From contig NC_091931.1 in NCBI RefSeq assembly GCF_041260155.1, positions 33,245,541 to 33,309,540 on the forward strand: 64,000 nucleotides of DNA. The letters are read 5' to 3'. Below the pieces are notes generated by a model. It was not told the DNA's origin and ran no database searches. It saw only the letters and a list, made by a program, of their open reading frames with translations. The stretch is from Ptychodera flava (taxonomy: Eukaryota > Hemichordata > Enteropneusta > Ptychoderidae). This document shows, one piece after another, positions 54,001 to 64,000 of this stretch (positions are counted from its first letter, which is position 1; every line of letters begins with the position of its first letter). The translations under genes were made by a program, and so were the position numbers.

Positions 54001-56654
54001 AGATTTCAGAGGGCAGAATCTGTCTACATTCATTATATGTGACTTATATTGCCTTGTCAGTTTTCAAGGGATACAGTCATCAGAATTTCGCTCAAAGGTC
54101 GTATGGGACCCATATGACAAATGTAAACACTGTATCCAAGGTACAATGGTGATTGATGAAAGTTAAAACATGTCTGTCATAATCTACATAGTATAATTTA
54201 AATGTTGCAGCTAAGATGATGAGGTACATCTAGATATTGTGCATGAAATACATTATTTGATAGTAAATGACGAACTGGCAGGAAAAGGGTAATTATTATT
54301 GTTATTAACCCTTTGCACCCTAACCCCCTGGTACTCTATGACGTCATCGGACATTTATGTCCGAGCCGGGTTCAAAAGTTTAATTCTTTATTTCGGACGA
54401 TGAGCATGTCCATATATATAAATGATTACAGAATTGGGGGAAAAAATGATACAGAAATGGTGACATCAAGAAAAATTCATTTATGGCTTAGACCATGAAG
54501 ATATATTTCTGTACAAAGAAACTCATGAGGGCGTGATCAGGCAGTCGTCAGGAACATCCATAATATCACCACGATCAACTCAAATTTTAAATGGAAAAAA
54601 ACTCTCCTTACTCCTAAAGTCAACTTGACATACAAATGTACTCAAAATCATTTTCCTATCACCTTTTTCATGTTATTCTCTTTTCAAAGGACAGTAGTAA
54701 AATTGATATTTTCTTTTGTATTTGGTTAGATGCAAGAAGCTTCATCACATGGCACTGTGCTGGTGCTGGGACATTACAGAAACTGGTCTTGTGCATGTCA
54801 TTGACAATTGCAGGTAAATTAATATTCAGTTATTTAATCTTGTATTTCAGTGTTGAACAACAAACATAAACGGTACACGTATTTTCATTGAACCAAAACA
54901 GGAGATGCAACGTCCAGTGACATCTGAGAATTTCACGATGTACATGTACTTTTGTGAGCAGTAGACTGACTTGGGAACATTCTCTAAAATTGGATATTCT
55001 GCTATCATGTAAAATATGCAAGCTAGCCCCAGGGACTGTGTTCAATCATGGTAGACCCTGGATCGCTCCAGGGTCTCTACCTATGGCTTAATTGCAGGGC
55101 ATGCACAGTTTCCATTGTGTTTATGAATATTATGTTTTGGGAAGGACAGATATCGTTGCATTGTTTTCTGTAACTATGACAGTTTAACGCAATGGGAGGT
55201 AAAAGGTATGGATCATTCAAAAATCTGGTTCCCATATTTCAAAGCAACTGAACAATGACATAAATTGTGCCAGACACAGCGTTTTGTTTCCTATTTCATG
55301 AAAGAATGCAGATTTCATCTAAGGGATAAACACGGGGCTGCAAACAAAATTCCAATTTATTGTGGCATCCATGTTCCATTTACAGGGAAATGGAGACTCT
55401 GGATCTGCTAGGTTTAGACAAGATCCTTGGAACGTGCTTTATGAGAATTCCAGAAAAAATGCCAAAGCTACATTTCCTGGATCTGAGGCAATGCCATAGA
55501 GTAAGTTGCCATACACCTATTTCACATCTATCTCAGGCCCGCAGGCCCATGAAATGATTGTGTGATATGAATGTGTTGTATGTGGTTTTTGTGTGTCCCT
55601 GGTGTAATTTTAGGTGCTGTTCTTGAGCATGTAAACATACATTACTGGAGTTAAGAATATGCAACAGCATGTTTTCTGTATTAGTTTTGCATTTATCATA
55701 CTAAACACGATAGTTCTGATGGTCTGTTGTTTGTGGTCAAAGTGTACACTGAGACAAGTTATTAATAAGTTAGTAATAATGTGCAGATTATTATTTGGAG
55801 AGAGTGTAAGCCTAGATGACCATCCATTAACAATGAGAGTGCACAATTACATCCTGGATACAAAATCTGTTTTATTGCACTCATCTGATCCATGGAGTAT
55901 TATAGTGACCATCAAAAGCCAATCAAAAAGGCAGCAATTATTTTCCTAGAATAACCTCATTGCCGATCATGTAACTCTGTGATTACTGTAAGCAAATAAG
56001 ATATGAATAGTGTTAAAAAAGAATAAAACAGATCGATTTCTATCGAGAAAAAGAAAATTGCAAATGTGAATTTACTATTACTCCAGTATTGCAATTCTTT
56101 GAGTTTGATAATGATTGAAGTGAGCAGAAGTTTCACTGAGAGTTTAATTGGGATATAGTTGGTTCAGGGGTATTTTGAATAAATAGCAGGCAATCGTGAA
56201 ACAATCAGAACCACATACAGATATGGTATGGCCAGAGACATTCAGTGAAAAGTTAGAAAAATAAGTAATATTTTCTATTTCAGGTTGTTCCAGTAGGTCA
56301 GTGTGGTAAAACATGTTCAAATTTATAAACAAACCTACAAAATTTGTTGTGAAATAGGAAATGGCATATTTTCAGAATCACTAGCACACCAATACCACGG
56401 AATAAGTAGTATTACAATAGGATATGTCACCATCCAATGTACAGAGCACTGCTACATTGTATCTGCTTACATTCAGAGATGAGACAAAAGCTCAATTTGA
56501 AGAGTATGGCTAACTCTGCACGTACATATTTACTATAATAATATTTTGATCTCTTCAGATCTCAGACAGTATGCTGACAGAGTTGGTGCTGAAGAAGAGA
56601 AATCTGGTGATCATCAATTACTATGGCGATGAAGTGATGCCATACACCTTCTAG
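48838..56654 (+). CDS. F-box/leucine-rich-repeat protein, six coding exons
   Basis: Predicted SCF ubiquitin-ligase substrate receptor: the F-box should bind SKP1 and the leucine-rich repeats the substrate. Exons 48838-51098, 52656-52827, 53350-53513, 54730-54813, 55386-55500 and 56559-56654 total 2892 nt, 963 aa plus stop; all five introns are GT-AG with phases 2,0,2,2,0. The start has G at -3 and +4, with an in-frame TAA 33 nt upstream. Residues 1-570 are low-complexity, acidic and Ser/Thr-rich. The F-box is about 571-617 (DALPTEITMNIYSYFTPKEL ... CRKWYE). About 12 cysteine-type LRRs follow (LQKLNLGFCDNV, LECVNVEGCEKITD, LKSLNMSHCIKITD, LTHLNLTECSELSD, LHFLDLRQCHRISD). The protein ends INYYGDEVMPYTF. 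Class FBXL (FBXL2/20-like repeats), but the orthologue cannot be named, so no symbol is given. Confidence 0.92.
51180..51690 (+). mobile_element. Hairpin-ended repeat element in F-box/LRR intron 1
   Basis: Two diverged internal segments (atatgcaaattagcaagt and ctatgcaaatgagcaaaa), then gatatcaagcgcacagacgg, an acagac run, and a terminal perfect hairpin at 51653-51684. No coding capacity. The order (repeated body, ggac/agac tract, end hairpin) is the same plan as the composite elements at 29392 and 36302, with different sequence. Left limit approximate. Confidence 0.55.
51653..51684. repeat. 14-bp perfect hairpin with GTGA loop
   Basis: ATTAGCTCACGTGT, loop gtga, ACACGTGAGCTAAT, all 14 positions pairing. 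The stem contains CACGTG on both arms. If transcribed the loop is a GNRA tetraloop. Confidence 0.95.
52374..52625. mobile_element. TTAA-flanked MITE, copy 2
   Basis: TTAAAGGGATGTAGTCGTCA at the left, GACGACTATATCCCTTTAA at the right, inverted repeats of about 25 bp with few mismatches and TTAA on both sides. Same family as 46876-47121; inserted in F-box/LRR intron 1 next to the exon 2 acceptor. Confidence 0.8.
52656..52827 (+). CDS. F-box/LRR exon 2
   Basis: Acceptor ttttattgcag completes Asn; peptide includes ILKAVYLDGAEMTD and LQVLSVSFAEQFTD, two LRRs; donor AAG|gtgggt, phase 0. The MITE at 52374-52625 ends only about 30 bp upstream. Confidence 0.9.
53350..53513 (+). CDS. F-box/LRR exon 3
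   Basis: Acceptor tttttttag, phase 0 in; ALRNLRHLRLKRGVEYSD and LTHLNLTECSELSDKALEYI; donor GG|gtaagc, phase 2. Confidence 0.92.
54066..54262. mobile_element. TTAA-family MITE, copy 3, right end missing
   Basis: Left part caagggatacagtcatcag, interior gggacccatatgac, ggtgattgatgaaag and taatttaaatgttgcag match copies 1 and 2. Similarity fades after about 54262 without a right inverted repeat. In F-box/LRR intron 3. Confidence 0.75.
54730..54813 (+). CDS. F-box/LRR exon 4
   Basis: 84-nt exon after acceptor tttggttag; GCKKLHHMALCWCWDITETG and LVHVIDNCR is one full cysteine-containing LRR. Phase 2 on both sides, donor gtaaat. Skipping it would remove one repeat and keep the frame. Confidence 0.9.
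55386..55500 (+). CDS. F-box/LRR exon 5
   Basis: Acceptor ccatttacag; METLDLLGLDKILGTCFM and KLHFLDLRQCHR; donor AGA|gtaagt, phase 0. Confidence 0.92.
56559..56654 (+). CDS. F-box/LRR exon 6 (C-terminus)
   Basis: Acceptor gatctcttcag; ISDSMLTELVLKKRNLVIIN then YYGDEVMPYTF and TAG. Joins exon 5 as QCHR-ISDS, a typical cysteine-type LRR junction. Confidence 0.9.
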   Translation: MSDSMLTELVLKKRNLVIINYYGDEVMPYTF

Positions 56655-58574
56655 AAAGTCATAGCAACCACAAACTTGTTCAGTTAGAACAGAGACAGAC
56701 GATATAATGATTTGAATGTTGTGATCAAAGCACATGCATATTCTTGGGTGCTGTAGGTTTGAAATTCCGTAGGAGCCATGGATCACAAAAAACACCATGC
56801 ACAAGAAATGAAATTATTTTTCTTTTGGTGCTGGCCATGTTCCATACTCCCTCTGAAAACAAGTCTTTATCATAAAACTGATTCTTTTGAAATCCTCTGT
56901 CATGACATGTTCACATGTAGCTCACACCGTGCCAAATCTTACCATGAACTGAATTGCAAATAATTATGTACAATGTACTTATCAAAGTTGTAAAGACCCA
57001 TGGATGATGTCTTTTTTTATGCTGAACAATGTTCAACAATGACACATTGAGCAGTTGCTGATATTTCCTCTCGGAAGAATTGTTGAGATAATCAGGATGT
57101 GCAAACTGCAAGAAGATATCAAACCTTTTGTGGTTTCAAGGCAGTCGGAACAACAGGAGGTCCATGCCCAGTCCACAAGGATGTAAGACAGCAACTCCAC
57201 TAGACACTCACCCTAATGTTAAATCCAACTATGTCTGGGTAGTAATGTCCAGCAATAGAACCGTATGAAGAAGTTGGATCTAGGACAGTCCCCCGTGGAC
57301 ACTAAACACTTACCCTCATCCTTAACCCTGACCGTATCCATCTCAGTAAATGTCTTCATACACCCCCCCCCCCCCCCCAAAAAAAAAAAAAAAAAAAGGA
57401 AGAAAAAGGGAATTACATTTCTGGTGCATCTGGGTTTTTTTAGTGTAATTACAATCAGATGTAGGGATAGGCTTGTTGGTGAGATATAGCAACTACAAAG
57501 GCCATCAAAAATTAGCAAGGATAACAATGCAGCACATCTCAACATGTTACTTCAAAGTGATCATCCATTTAACAGCCCCAGTGGCACAAAACAATGGAAG
57601 AGTGCAACTTTTCATAATTCATATTTTGTAATAGAAAGTACAACTGTTTATTATGTCACCAATGTGTTGTCCTCAAAGGAGTTAGCACACACTGGGTCAA
57701 AAATGAAAACTTTTTTCAGAACAAATTAGAAGTACAATTTTCTGGCAGAAAATTTTATTCAATGTGTCCTTCCTTGTTCAAAATTGACAGCTTTATGAAT
57801 TTGAGTTCAGCCACAGTCCAACTGTGGTTCAGACAATGATCATCCACGCAGGATTGTGACACACGGTGTGCTCAACTACTGCAGCAAGATGCACAGAAAA
57901 TAGTACTTTTGTGAAATTGCACCAACCCGCAGTCCAGACAGCACAACTCGTGAAGATTTGTGGATGCAAAGCTTTGGACATGAATGAAATTGGATTTCTA
58001 GGGAGTTTCCAGCCTCTTAGTCTATCCCAACCCAAAACAACTCCCTAAGTTACTGGTGATTACTGCAAAACACTGTATGTGTACACAGATTCTCCCTTTT
58101 GCCAAAGAGGCACACCCTTGATCAAATAGTTAGAAATGCAGTAAAAACATTATTGTCAATACTTCATCAGTATCTGACCTTGTAAAAGTCACTCTTTAAG
58201 ATGAATTGTTATTTTCAGACTGACTTACAAAAACTGAAAATTTTTGATTGCTAGAATTCCCAGATTACTAATTGATTGGAACCTGCTATAGCAGGAGCGG
58301 GCTGGACCGATGCTTCAAAGAATGCTGTTGTTATAACACAGAAAACAACATCCTTTCCCATGAAATTTTACCCAACTGGCAGCTGTTACAATGTAGGGTC
58401 AGCTGATTGTGATAACCAATCAACAGTATATTTTCACACGCCAAACTCACGGGAAGTCTTTATTACATACAGATCTTGCATGTTTACATGAACTTTGTTA
58501 AGTGTATTAACTAAGTAACTGTGACATGGATTAGGAAGTCCTGAGATAAGAGGGACAAGCTTGGATGAATTTTT
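56655..58574 (+). other. Probable F-box/LRR 3'UTR and downstream DNA
   Basis: Follows the stop at 56654. No further coding exon recognised. Contains a C run followed by an A run (57362-57397). The transcript end is unknown; a plus-strand AATAAA at 59763-59768 is one candidate but lies beyond an inserted element. Confidence 0.4.
57362..57397. repeat. Poly(C)-poly(A) homopolymer tract
   Basis: About 17 c directly followed by about 19 a. Prone to length error in sequencing and to slippage. Confidence 0.95.
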
Positions 58575-59643
58575 AGCTACTATAGACTATAGTTTATAGA
58601 AGCTATTGGGATCCGGCGTCCAGCGTCAGTCTGTATGTATGTATGTATGTCCGTTTGTGAGGATGTCTGTCCTCTCAAATATCTTGAGAACCTTGGTACT
58701 TACAGATTTGGCATTTATTGTGTAGATGCAAAATATGATTATAAAAAACTTTTTTATTTTTTGATATTGTTGAAAATATGCAAATTAGTGCAAAAAAAGG
58801 TGTTTTGGTAAAAAATCGTCTTCATAACCACTGGTCAGACAGCTTTGATATTTGGTATACAGGTCTGGAGGGATGACGTAACGTAGATTTGTTCAAATTG
58901 TGATGAAATATGCAAATTTGTATTTTTAAGGAATTTTTTGTCATTTTTGGTCAAAAATTTATTTCATCAAAACCGCTTGTCTGACAGCTTTGGTGTTTGG
59001 TATACAGATTCATAGGACTGATCAAAATATGATATATTCAAATTATGATGAAATCTACAATTTTGTATCTTGGGGTAATTTTTGCCATTTATGGTAAAAA
59101 CATTTGTTTCTCAAAAACTATTTATCTGATATCTTTGATATTTGGTATACAGGTTTCTAGGGGTTATCTAAGGTGTAATATATTGGAATTTGATGAAATC
59201 TTCAATTTTTGTATTTTTGGTTCAATTTTTTCCATTTTTGGTCAACATCTTTATTTCTCAAAAGTTACTCATCTGATAGCTTTGATATTTGGTATGAGGT
59301 TCCTAGGGTTTATCTGAATGTGATATATTGAAATTATGATGAAATGTTCAATTTTGTATTCTTGCAGCTCATTTTGCCATTTTTGGTCGGGCTCTCCGGA
59401 AATGAGCTATCAAAGATATCTTGGAGATAATTTATGGAGATAAACCTCCGTCATCGACACATGTGTCACAAAAAGTTATTCACTACAAAACACAGCGGAG
59501 CTCTGTCGACTGTTAGGTCGCTTGTGTTTTCAAAACCGCTGGTCAGACAGCTCTAATATTTGGTATACAGGTCCCCAGGATGAATTTAGTGAGATAATTT
59601 CATACATTCAGGAAATACTTTTATATCCATGTCTATAGTAGCT
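58575..59643. mobile_element. Non-autonomous DNA element with 13-bp exact inverted ends
   Basis: AGCTACTATAGAC at 58575-58587 and its exact complement GTCTATAGTAGCT at 59631-59643. The interior holds about four or five diverged units of about 100-150 bp with a shared core (ctgacagctttgatatttgg, tatacaggt, gatgaaat) and a gtat-repeat near the left end. No transposase frame. No clear target duplication seen. Confidence 0.75.
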
Positions 59644-59762
59644 TCAGGGACATTGGCCCTATGTTGTTGATTTTGCAGTGGTTTGGTATTCTTGGAGTAA
59701 CCTTGCGAAAAAGACAAGATTGTGTAACTTTCTTTCCTTGAGGCAGGTTACGATACATTTCT

Positions 59763-59768
59763 AATAAA
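59763..59768 (+). terminator. Candidate polyadenylation signal
   Basis: AATAAA on the plus strand downstream of the F-box/LRR stop. Assignment is only positional. Confidence 0.2.
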
Positions 59769-59932
59769 GTCTCTCATATAAATCATGAAAGCAATTGTCT
59801 CATTCTGTTTTTTCTTGACCACACACATGACACTTCATAATGAACTTTTAAAGTTTACGCAACAATTTTGGGTCATGGGGACAACAAGAAATGCTGATCA
59901 AAAGAATGTGAGAATGTACTTACTATATATAT

Positions 59933-60200
59933 CCCTTTTCCTGCCAAGTCCATATTTCACCATCAGGTCAAGATGGTTAAAATTAATGAAACACAACATA
60001 TTCCATATGGTGTATTTTAACATAATACTGTACATTTGAAGGCTGTTGAAAACATAAATACTGTAAACTTGATTTTTTTGGACTAAAGGTGCTATAACAT
60101 ACCAAGCCAAGTGGGTGAAAATACGTCATGTTTTGGCTCAATACCACTTTTTACTGACTTGGCTGATGGGGAAGTGATACAGTCTAGCAGGAAAAGGGTT
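59933..60200. mobile_element. MITE with CCCTTTTCCTGC ends
   Basis: Left cccttttcctgccaagtc and right gcaggaaaaggg are inverted ends of about 12-14 bp; further inside, ccaagtgggtgaaaatacg and gactgtatcact-type blocks match the fragment at 26593-26708 in inverse orientation. About 268 bp, no coding capacity. Confidence 0.7.
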
Positions 60201-60674
60201 AAGTATGTACCCTTTGCAACAAGACAGTTCAAATGCACAGAAACACTTTGACAGTCACTTAGTGAAACAGCCTTGTGACTTGTATTTATTGAATTAGGGC
60301 TCTTTCCAAATGTGTTACAGTTCCATTGTAAATATGCAAATATTTTTCCAAAACTTTTAAAAAGACATCACTTTTACTGGAATGGAGATACTGATGTCCA
60401 AATTGAAACCAAAAACATTCACATATCAAAGGATCTGACCACAAACAGTGGAAATAAAAGATGGATGCAAGAGGACAATTTTTGGCCAATATTTTGTCGT
60501 CAGCAGAGGATGTCATGTACGTACTGTAATGTTTAGTAGCAAATCTACAATTGTGAAAAGCACCACTGAAAACAGAATTCAGGTAGCCTATCATTGTAAA
60601 AATAATTCTGTCAAAATTTATTAATACAAATCTTGAATGGCTACATTCTTATCTAATTTGTGCCCCATTTCTTC

Positions 60675-60715
60675 CCCCCCCCCCCCTCTCTCTCTGTCAC
60701 ATACACACACAAACA
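60675..60715. repeat. Poly(C), (tc)n and (ac)n short tract
   Basis: About 11 c, then short tc and ac runs. Confidence 0.8.
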
Positions 60716-61868
60716 CAACTGAAATTTGACCACTGTTTGCAGATAAGGATCTGTACATCTGCAACACATCTTGGTACCGAAAATTACTGTCCCCACCAGC
60801 TGAAACATTTGATATTCCTATTGTTTTGTTCTGTTTGTGTGGTAGACTGTCTCGTGCTAATCTCCCAAATCAATATCAATATGCCTCGGTATTCAACCAC
60901 AGACCATAAAAAAAGCTTTTTTTAGGATTTATGGTTTAACTTGTCAACACAGCCTGTACCAATACTGCATATATAGTGTCTAATGTTATTGTTGCATATT
61001 AGCAAGGTTACAAATTCATGCATCAACGATAACACTGCATATTGCATCATACAAGGTGATGTGTTGCCAAGGCTGATTCTGTGAGTTTCAGTGTACTTGA
61101 CCTTTGAAATGATAACGATATAAAGGGCAAGCTAAAATCAGATATCCGTAGAATTCTATGCCCCAAATTTCAAAGAAAAATACTGACATGCTTTCTATGG
61201 AGAAAACTTGATCCAACATGACAACAATATGCCCAAGAATGCAGTACTACGGAGGCAAATAAATGTAAACAGTATACATACAGTCTCAAACTGGCTGCTG
61301 TTTCTAGCAAACGAAAGCAGTCGTTTTTTAAAACTGAACTGAAAGAAAAATCTGTTCTCCAAAATCTTGACATGTAAGTGACAGTAATATATTGAAGTTC
61401 TATTGCACCATGATTGAAATTTTCTACAAAGTACATAATATAAGAGTTAAGTAGTTTGATAACACAGGCACTGTAAAATACAAAAGTTGCCTAGTACATG
61501 ATTTAAAGTTTTTCCTTATTCTGTTGATAGCGTTTTGCTGAAGAGTAATGCAAATGAGCAAACCATTCCTATATTTCTATATTCCTAGCGCTCTATTGTC
61601 ATGATTGTAATCTGTGGCACTTGAATTGTATTATGTTACCGTAAGTTTTAAAATATGACAATAAAATGGCAAAGATGATGAAAACTCTGTAACATTACAA
61701 TCTGATATTCTCATATCATAAATCACTTCATCATCGAATTTAACATTATCCGATAAACACTCTCTGCTTCCACAGTATTGTTGAAGAGTATCATTCCATC
61801 AATGTATAAGTGTATGCTGATATATGGCATACACTTTCACTCAGTCAATATTTTCCTCCTACGACCTG

Positions 61869-61954
61869 TTCACCCCCAATTTCCTATAAACAGGTCCAAA
61901 ACCACCATTGGTAACAATGCATCTGGGCCAAACCATGGCGGTGAAGGGGTTAAA
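61869..61954. mobile_element. Short palindromic MITE copy
   Basis: gttcacccccaatttcctat ... aaaccatggcggtgaaggggttaa; same block order as 41220-41316 with similar length, showing inverted ends of about 12-15 bp. Confidence 0.65.
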
Positions 61955-62840
61955 TCATGTAAAGAATGTAAAAACCCTCAAAAAAGAAAAAACTACCTGA
62001 CATGATGATGATAGTACTAAATTTTCAGCTGATATGCTAGAAAAAATATAACTCTGTCCTTGACTTCAGGTCTTTATGGTGTTTCTAACGCTACACTTTA
62101 GAAACTTCAAGTATTCTTCAAACCAACCTTTTAAACCCTTTCACAACCATCGTTTGGCAATGAGAGAAGAAGTTAAAAAAATGTAATGTTTTCACATTAC
62201 AAAATTCAGCTGCATGGAGTTTTAAAAAATCAGGCCACCATGAAATAGAACTGGTGTCAGAAACTTTCCACAAATTTGGCAATTATGTTATAAAGCTAAT
62301 GTTTATTCATTCAATAAATTTTCCTCAGTGTAGTAAAAAGAAACAGAAAATTGCTATTTTTCCATCTACATGTATACTTAGACGTATATATTACAATTAT
62401 TTGAGTACTGATTTGGAATAAGTTTTACACAAGTTAATATAAAGTGACATAAACATACTTATATTATACCTGTATGTCGATCACAAAAAGACTGATTTGG
62501 TTGGTTGAGTTGTCAAAGTACTGCATTGGTAATTACACTGCAGTTGGAAGACCTAGAAGTGACCCTGAACTTGATTTCATTTGCTGCAATGTAAACAAAG
62601 TGTGTATACAAAGTGTGTATACAAAGTGTGCATTTGTCCGGAACTGGTCAAAAAAGTCTTGTCTCATATCATACCAGTATACTTATGACGCAAATACAGC
62701 AATCTCATTGGCTGAGACATGACAATAACAGTGCTATATTCACAATATAGCATGGTGGGAACACACGCAAGATTTCGGGAGAGATAAATTCCTATTTTGA
62801 CGTTTCAGGCCAAAACTTTGATATACTTTTTTAATGTGAT

Positions 62841-62918
62841 AGCAATAAACAACCTCAGCAACAGGTTTATCACTCGGTTTTGGCCAGTTCACTCCATATA
62901 TGCACTTGCTATCGCTCA
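62841..62918. mobile_element. Partial copy of the foldback MITE
   Basis: agcaataaac at the left and ggccagttcactccatatatgcacttgctatcgct correspond to one arm plus the loop of 39247-39386 in reverse orientation. The second arm is not seen. Confidence 0.6.
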
Positions 62919-64000
62919 TGCATGTATGTGGCTAAGGGTGGGTCAGGGTCATGTGATAGAGGGACCGTGGGAGGGGTTTTGGTAAAGGGTACAAGTTGCC
63001 AATCAATGTGTAAATCAAAGGCATAATTAATTCCCTGATGTGGACCATTACACCGTAATAGTTGAACATCACTAAAATCAGTTGCAAGGAGTTGAAAAAC
63101 AGACTTCTGTACGAGAAAATAGATGATTTTAACTTTGTGACATTTGATACATAAATGCTATCATTAACATTTCATTTACTAAATTTTTGGTAATAAAATC
63201 TTTAAGGTATATTACAGATTCAAAATTTTCATCAGCATAAAACTTCAAAATTTGAAAATTGGCATACTCTTTATGATATTACATACACAATTGGCAGTAT
63301 ATGTTACATTATTATACATCTACCATCGAGAACAATAGAATTTTGCATGCGCTAAAAAGCCATACGGAACGCCCGTTCCGTAACACGTACGGTTTCCAGG
63401 TGCCCCATCCCCTGCAGCTGTATCTGCATGTTCACTGTTGAATGGTTTCAAGGGACTCATTGGATGAGTGCAAGAACATGTCTCGTGCATGCTCTGTATG
63501 TACGTGTGTAGCGCACACACACTATCCAGAACATGCAAATTGCATGAAAACGGTCACTACTCTGACAATTTGATGCCCCAGTCAGGAATGTAAGATGTAT
63601 AATAATACACAAAGGATGCACTCTGACGTTGGCGACATGCATCACTGAGCCAATGTCCTCGTGCATCCTTTGCGGTATTTTCATAATAACCTCATAGTAC
63701 TGTATGTTACAGTACTGATTCTGCATATATAAGAAGGTTGATAAAGTTTAAAAATGTCCAATGATCAAACTATAAATGGCATTGACTACCTGATACGGAA
63801 AAGGAATGATCAATACTGAATAGGTATGAATCTTTATATCTTTGTTCTATAAATTCATTGAGAACTGTACAGGAAAGAGCAATTATATAGCTCCCCGTCT
63901 GGAGTTGCATGATCCATCTTTCATCGTCTTTTTTTTCACAAAAGAGTACTCTGTACAATGATAAAATCTGATTGTTTTGGACTGTGAACCCCTACATCAC

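Larger units (their letters stand above)
60202..64000. other. Right-end DNA without recognised genes
   Basis: Open frames here are all under 90 codons with no family resemblance. It holds MITE copies at 61869-61954 and 62841-62918 and a short 13-bp direct repeat at 62595-62632 (aaagtgtgtatac units). The rest shows nothing I can name. Confidence 0.6.

Overview
The window is nuclear DNA from an animal. The genes are split by many spliceosomal introns (GT-AG), the composition is AT-rich, and the non-coding part is full of short inverted-repeat transposons, microsatellites and tandem arrays. The three recognisable genes are metazoan: a SLAIN-family microtubule plus-end protein, an ANKRD46-type ankyrin/membrane protein and an F-box/LRR protein. 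Repeat style (arrays tailed by ggac/gcac runs, terminal hairpins) and gene content suggest a marine invertebrate, perhaps a hemichordate or another invertebrate deuterostome. The sequence alone does not settle this.

Layout. Positions 1-35345, minus strand: one large SLAIN gene. I could rebuild a complete nine-exon coding sequence (4332-35345, 1845 nt, 614 codons plus stop) in which every junction has GT-AG ends and the phases close exactly. Its first intron is about 21 kb (13740-35076). A probable 3'UTR runs from 4331 to about 480. Positions 35400-35780: promoter region and a doubtful divergent plus-strand first exon. Positions 36.3-44.7 kb: no recognised gene; a large tandem-array element, a foldback element and a 480-bp inverted-repeat element. 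Positions 44702-46000, minus strand: two coding exons of an ANKRD46 orthologue (231 aa). Positions 46.0-48.8 kb: spacer with a TTAA-flanked MITE. Positions 48838-56654, plus strand: a six-exon F-box/LRR gene (963 aa) that also closes exactly in phase. Positions 56.7-64 kb: downstream DNA with further MITEs and no recognised coding exon.

The genes do not form a pathway. SLAIN proteins couple EB proteins and CKAP5/ch-TOG at growing microtubule ends, F-box/LRR proteins are substrate receptors of SCF ubiquitin ligases, and ANKRD46 is a small tail-anchored-looking membrane protein of poorly known role. The most unusual structure is a composite repeat present twice in the same orientation, on either side of SLAIN exon 1. 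Each copy has an array of 226-bp units, most with a DR1 nuclear-receptor-type motif next to an E-box-like site, then an array of 26-bp units and a terminal hairpin. Several independent non-autonomous DNA-transposon families, some with two or three copies here, fill the introns and spacers. I saw no rRNA, tRNA, CRISPR or recognisable virus-derived gene.
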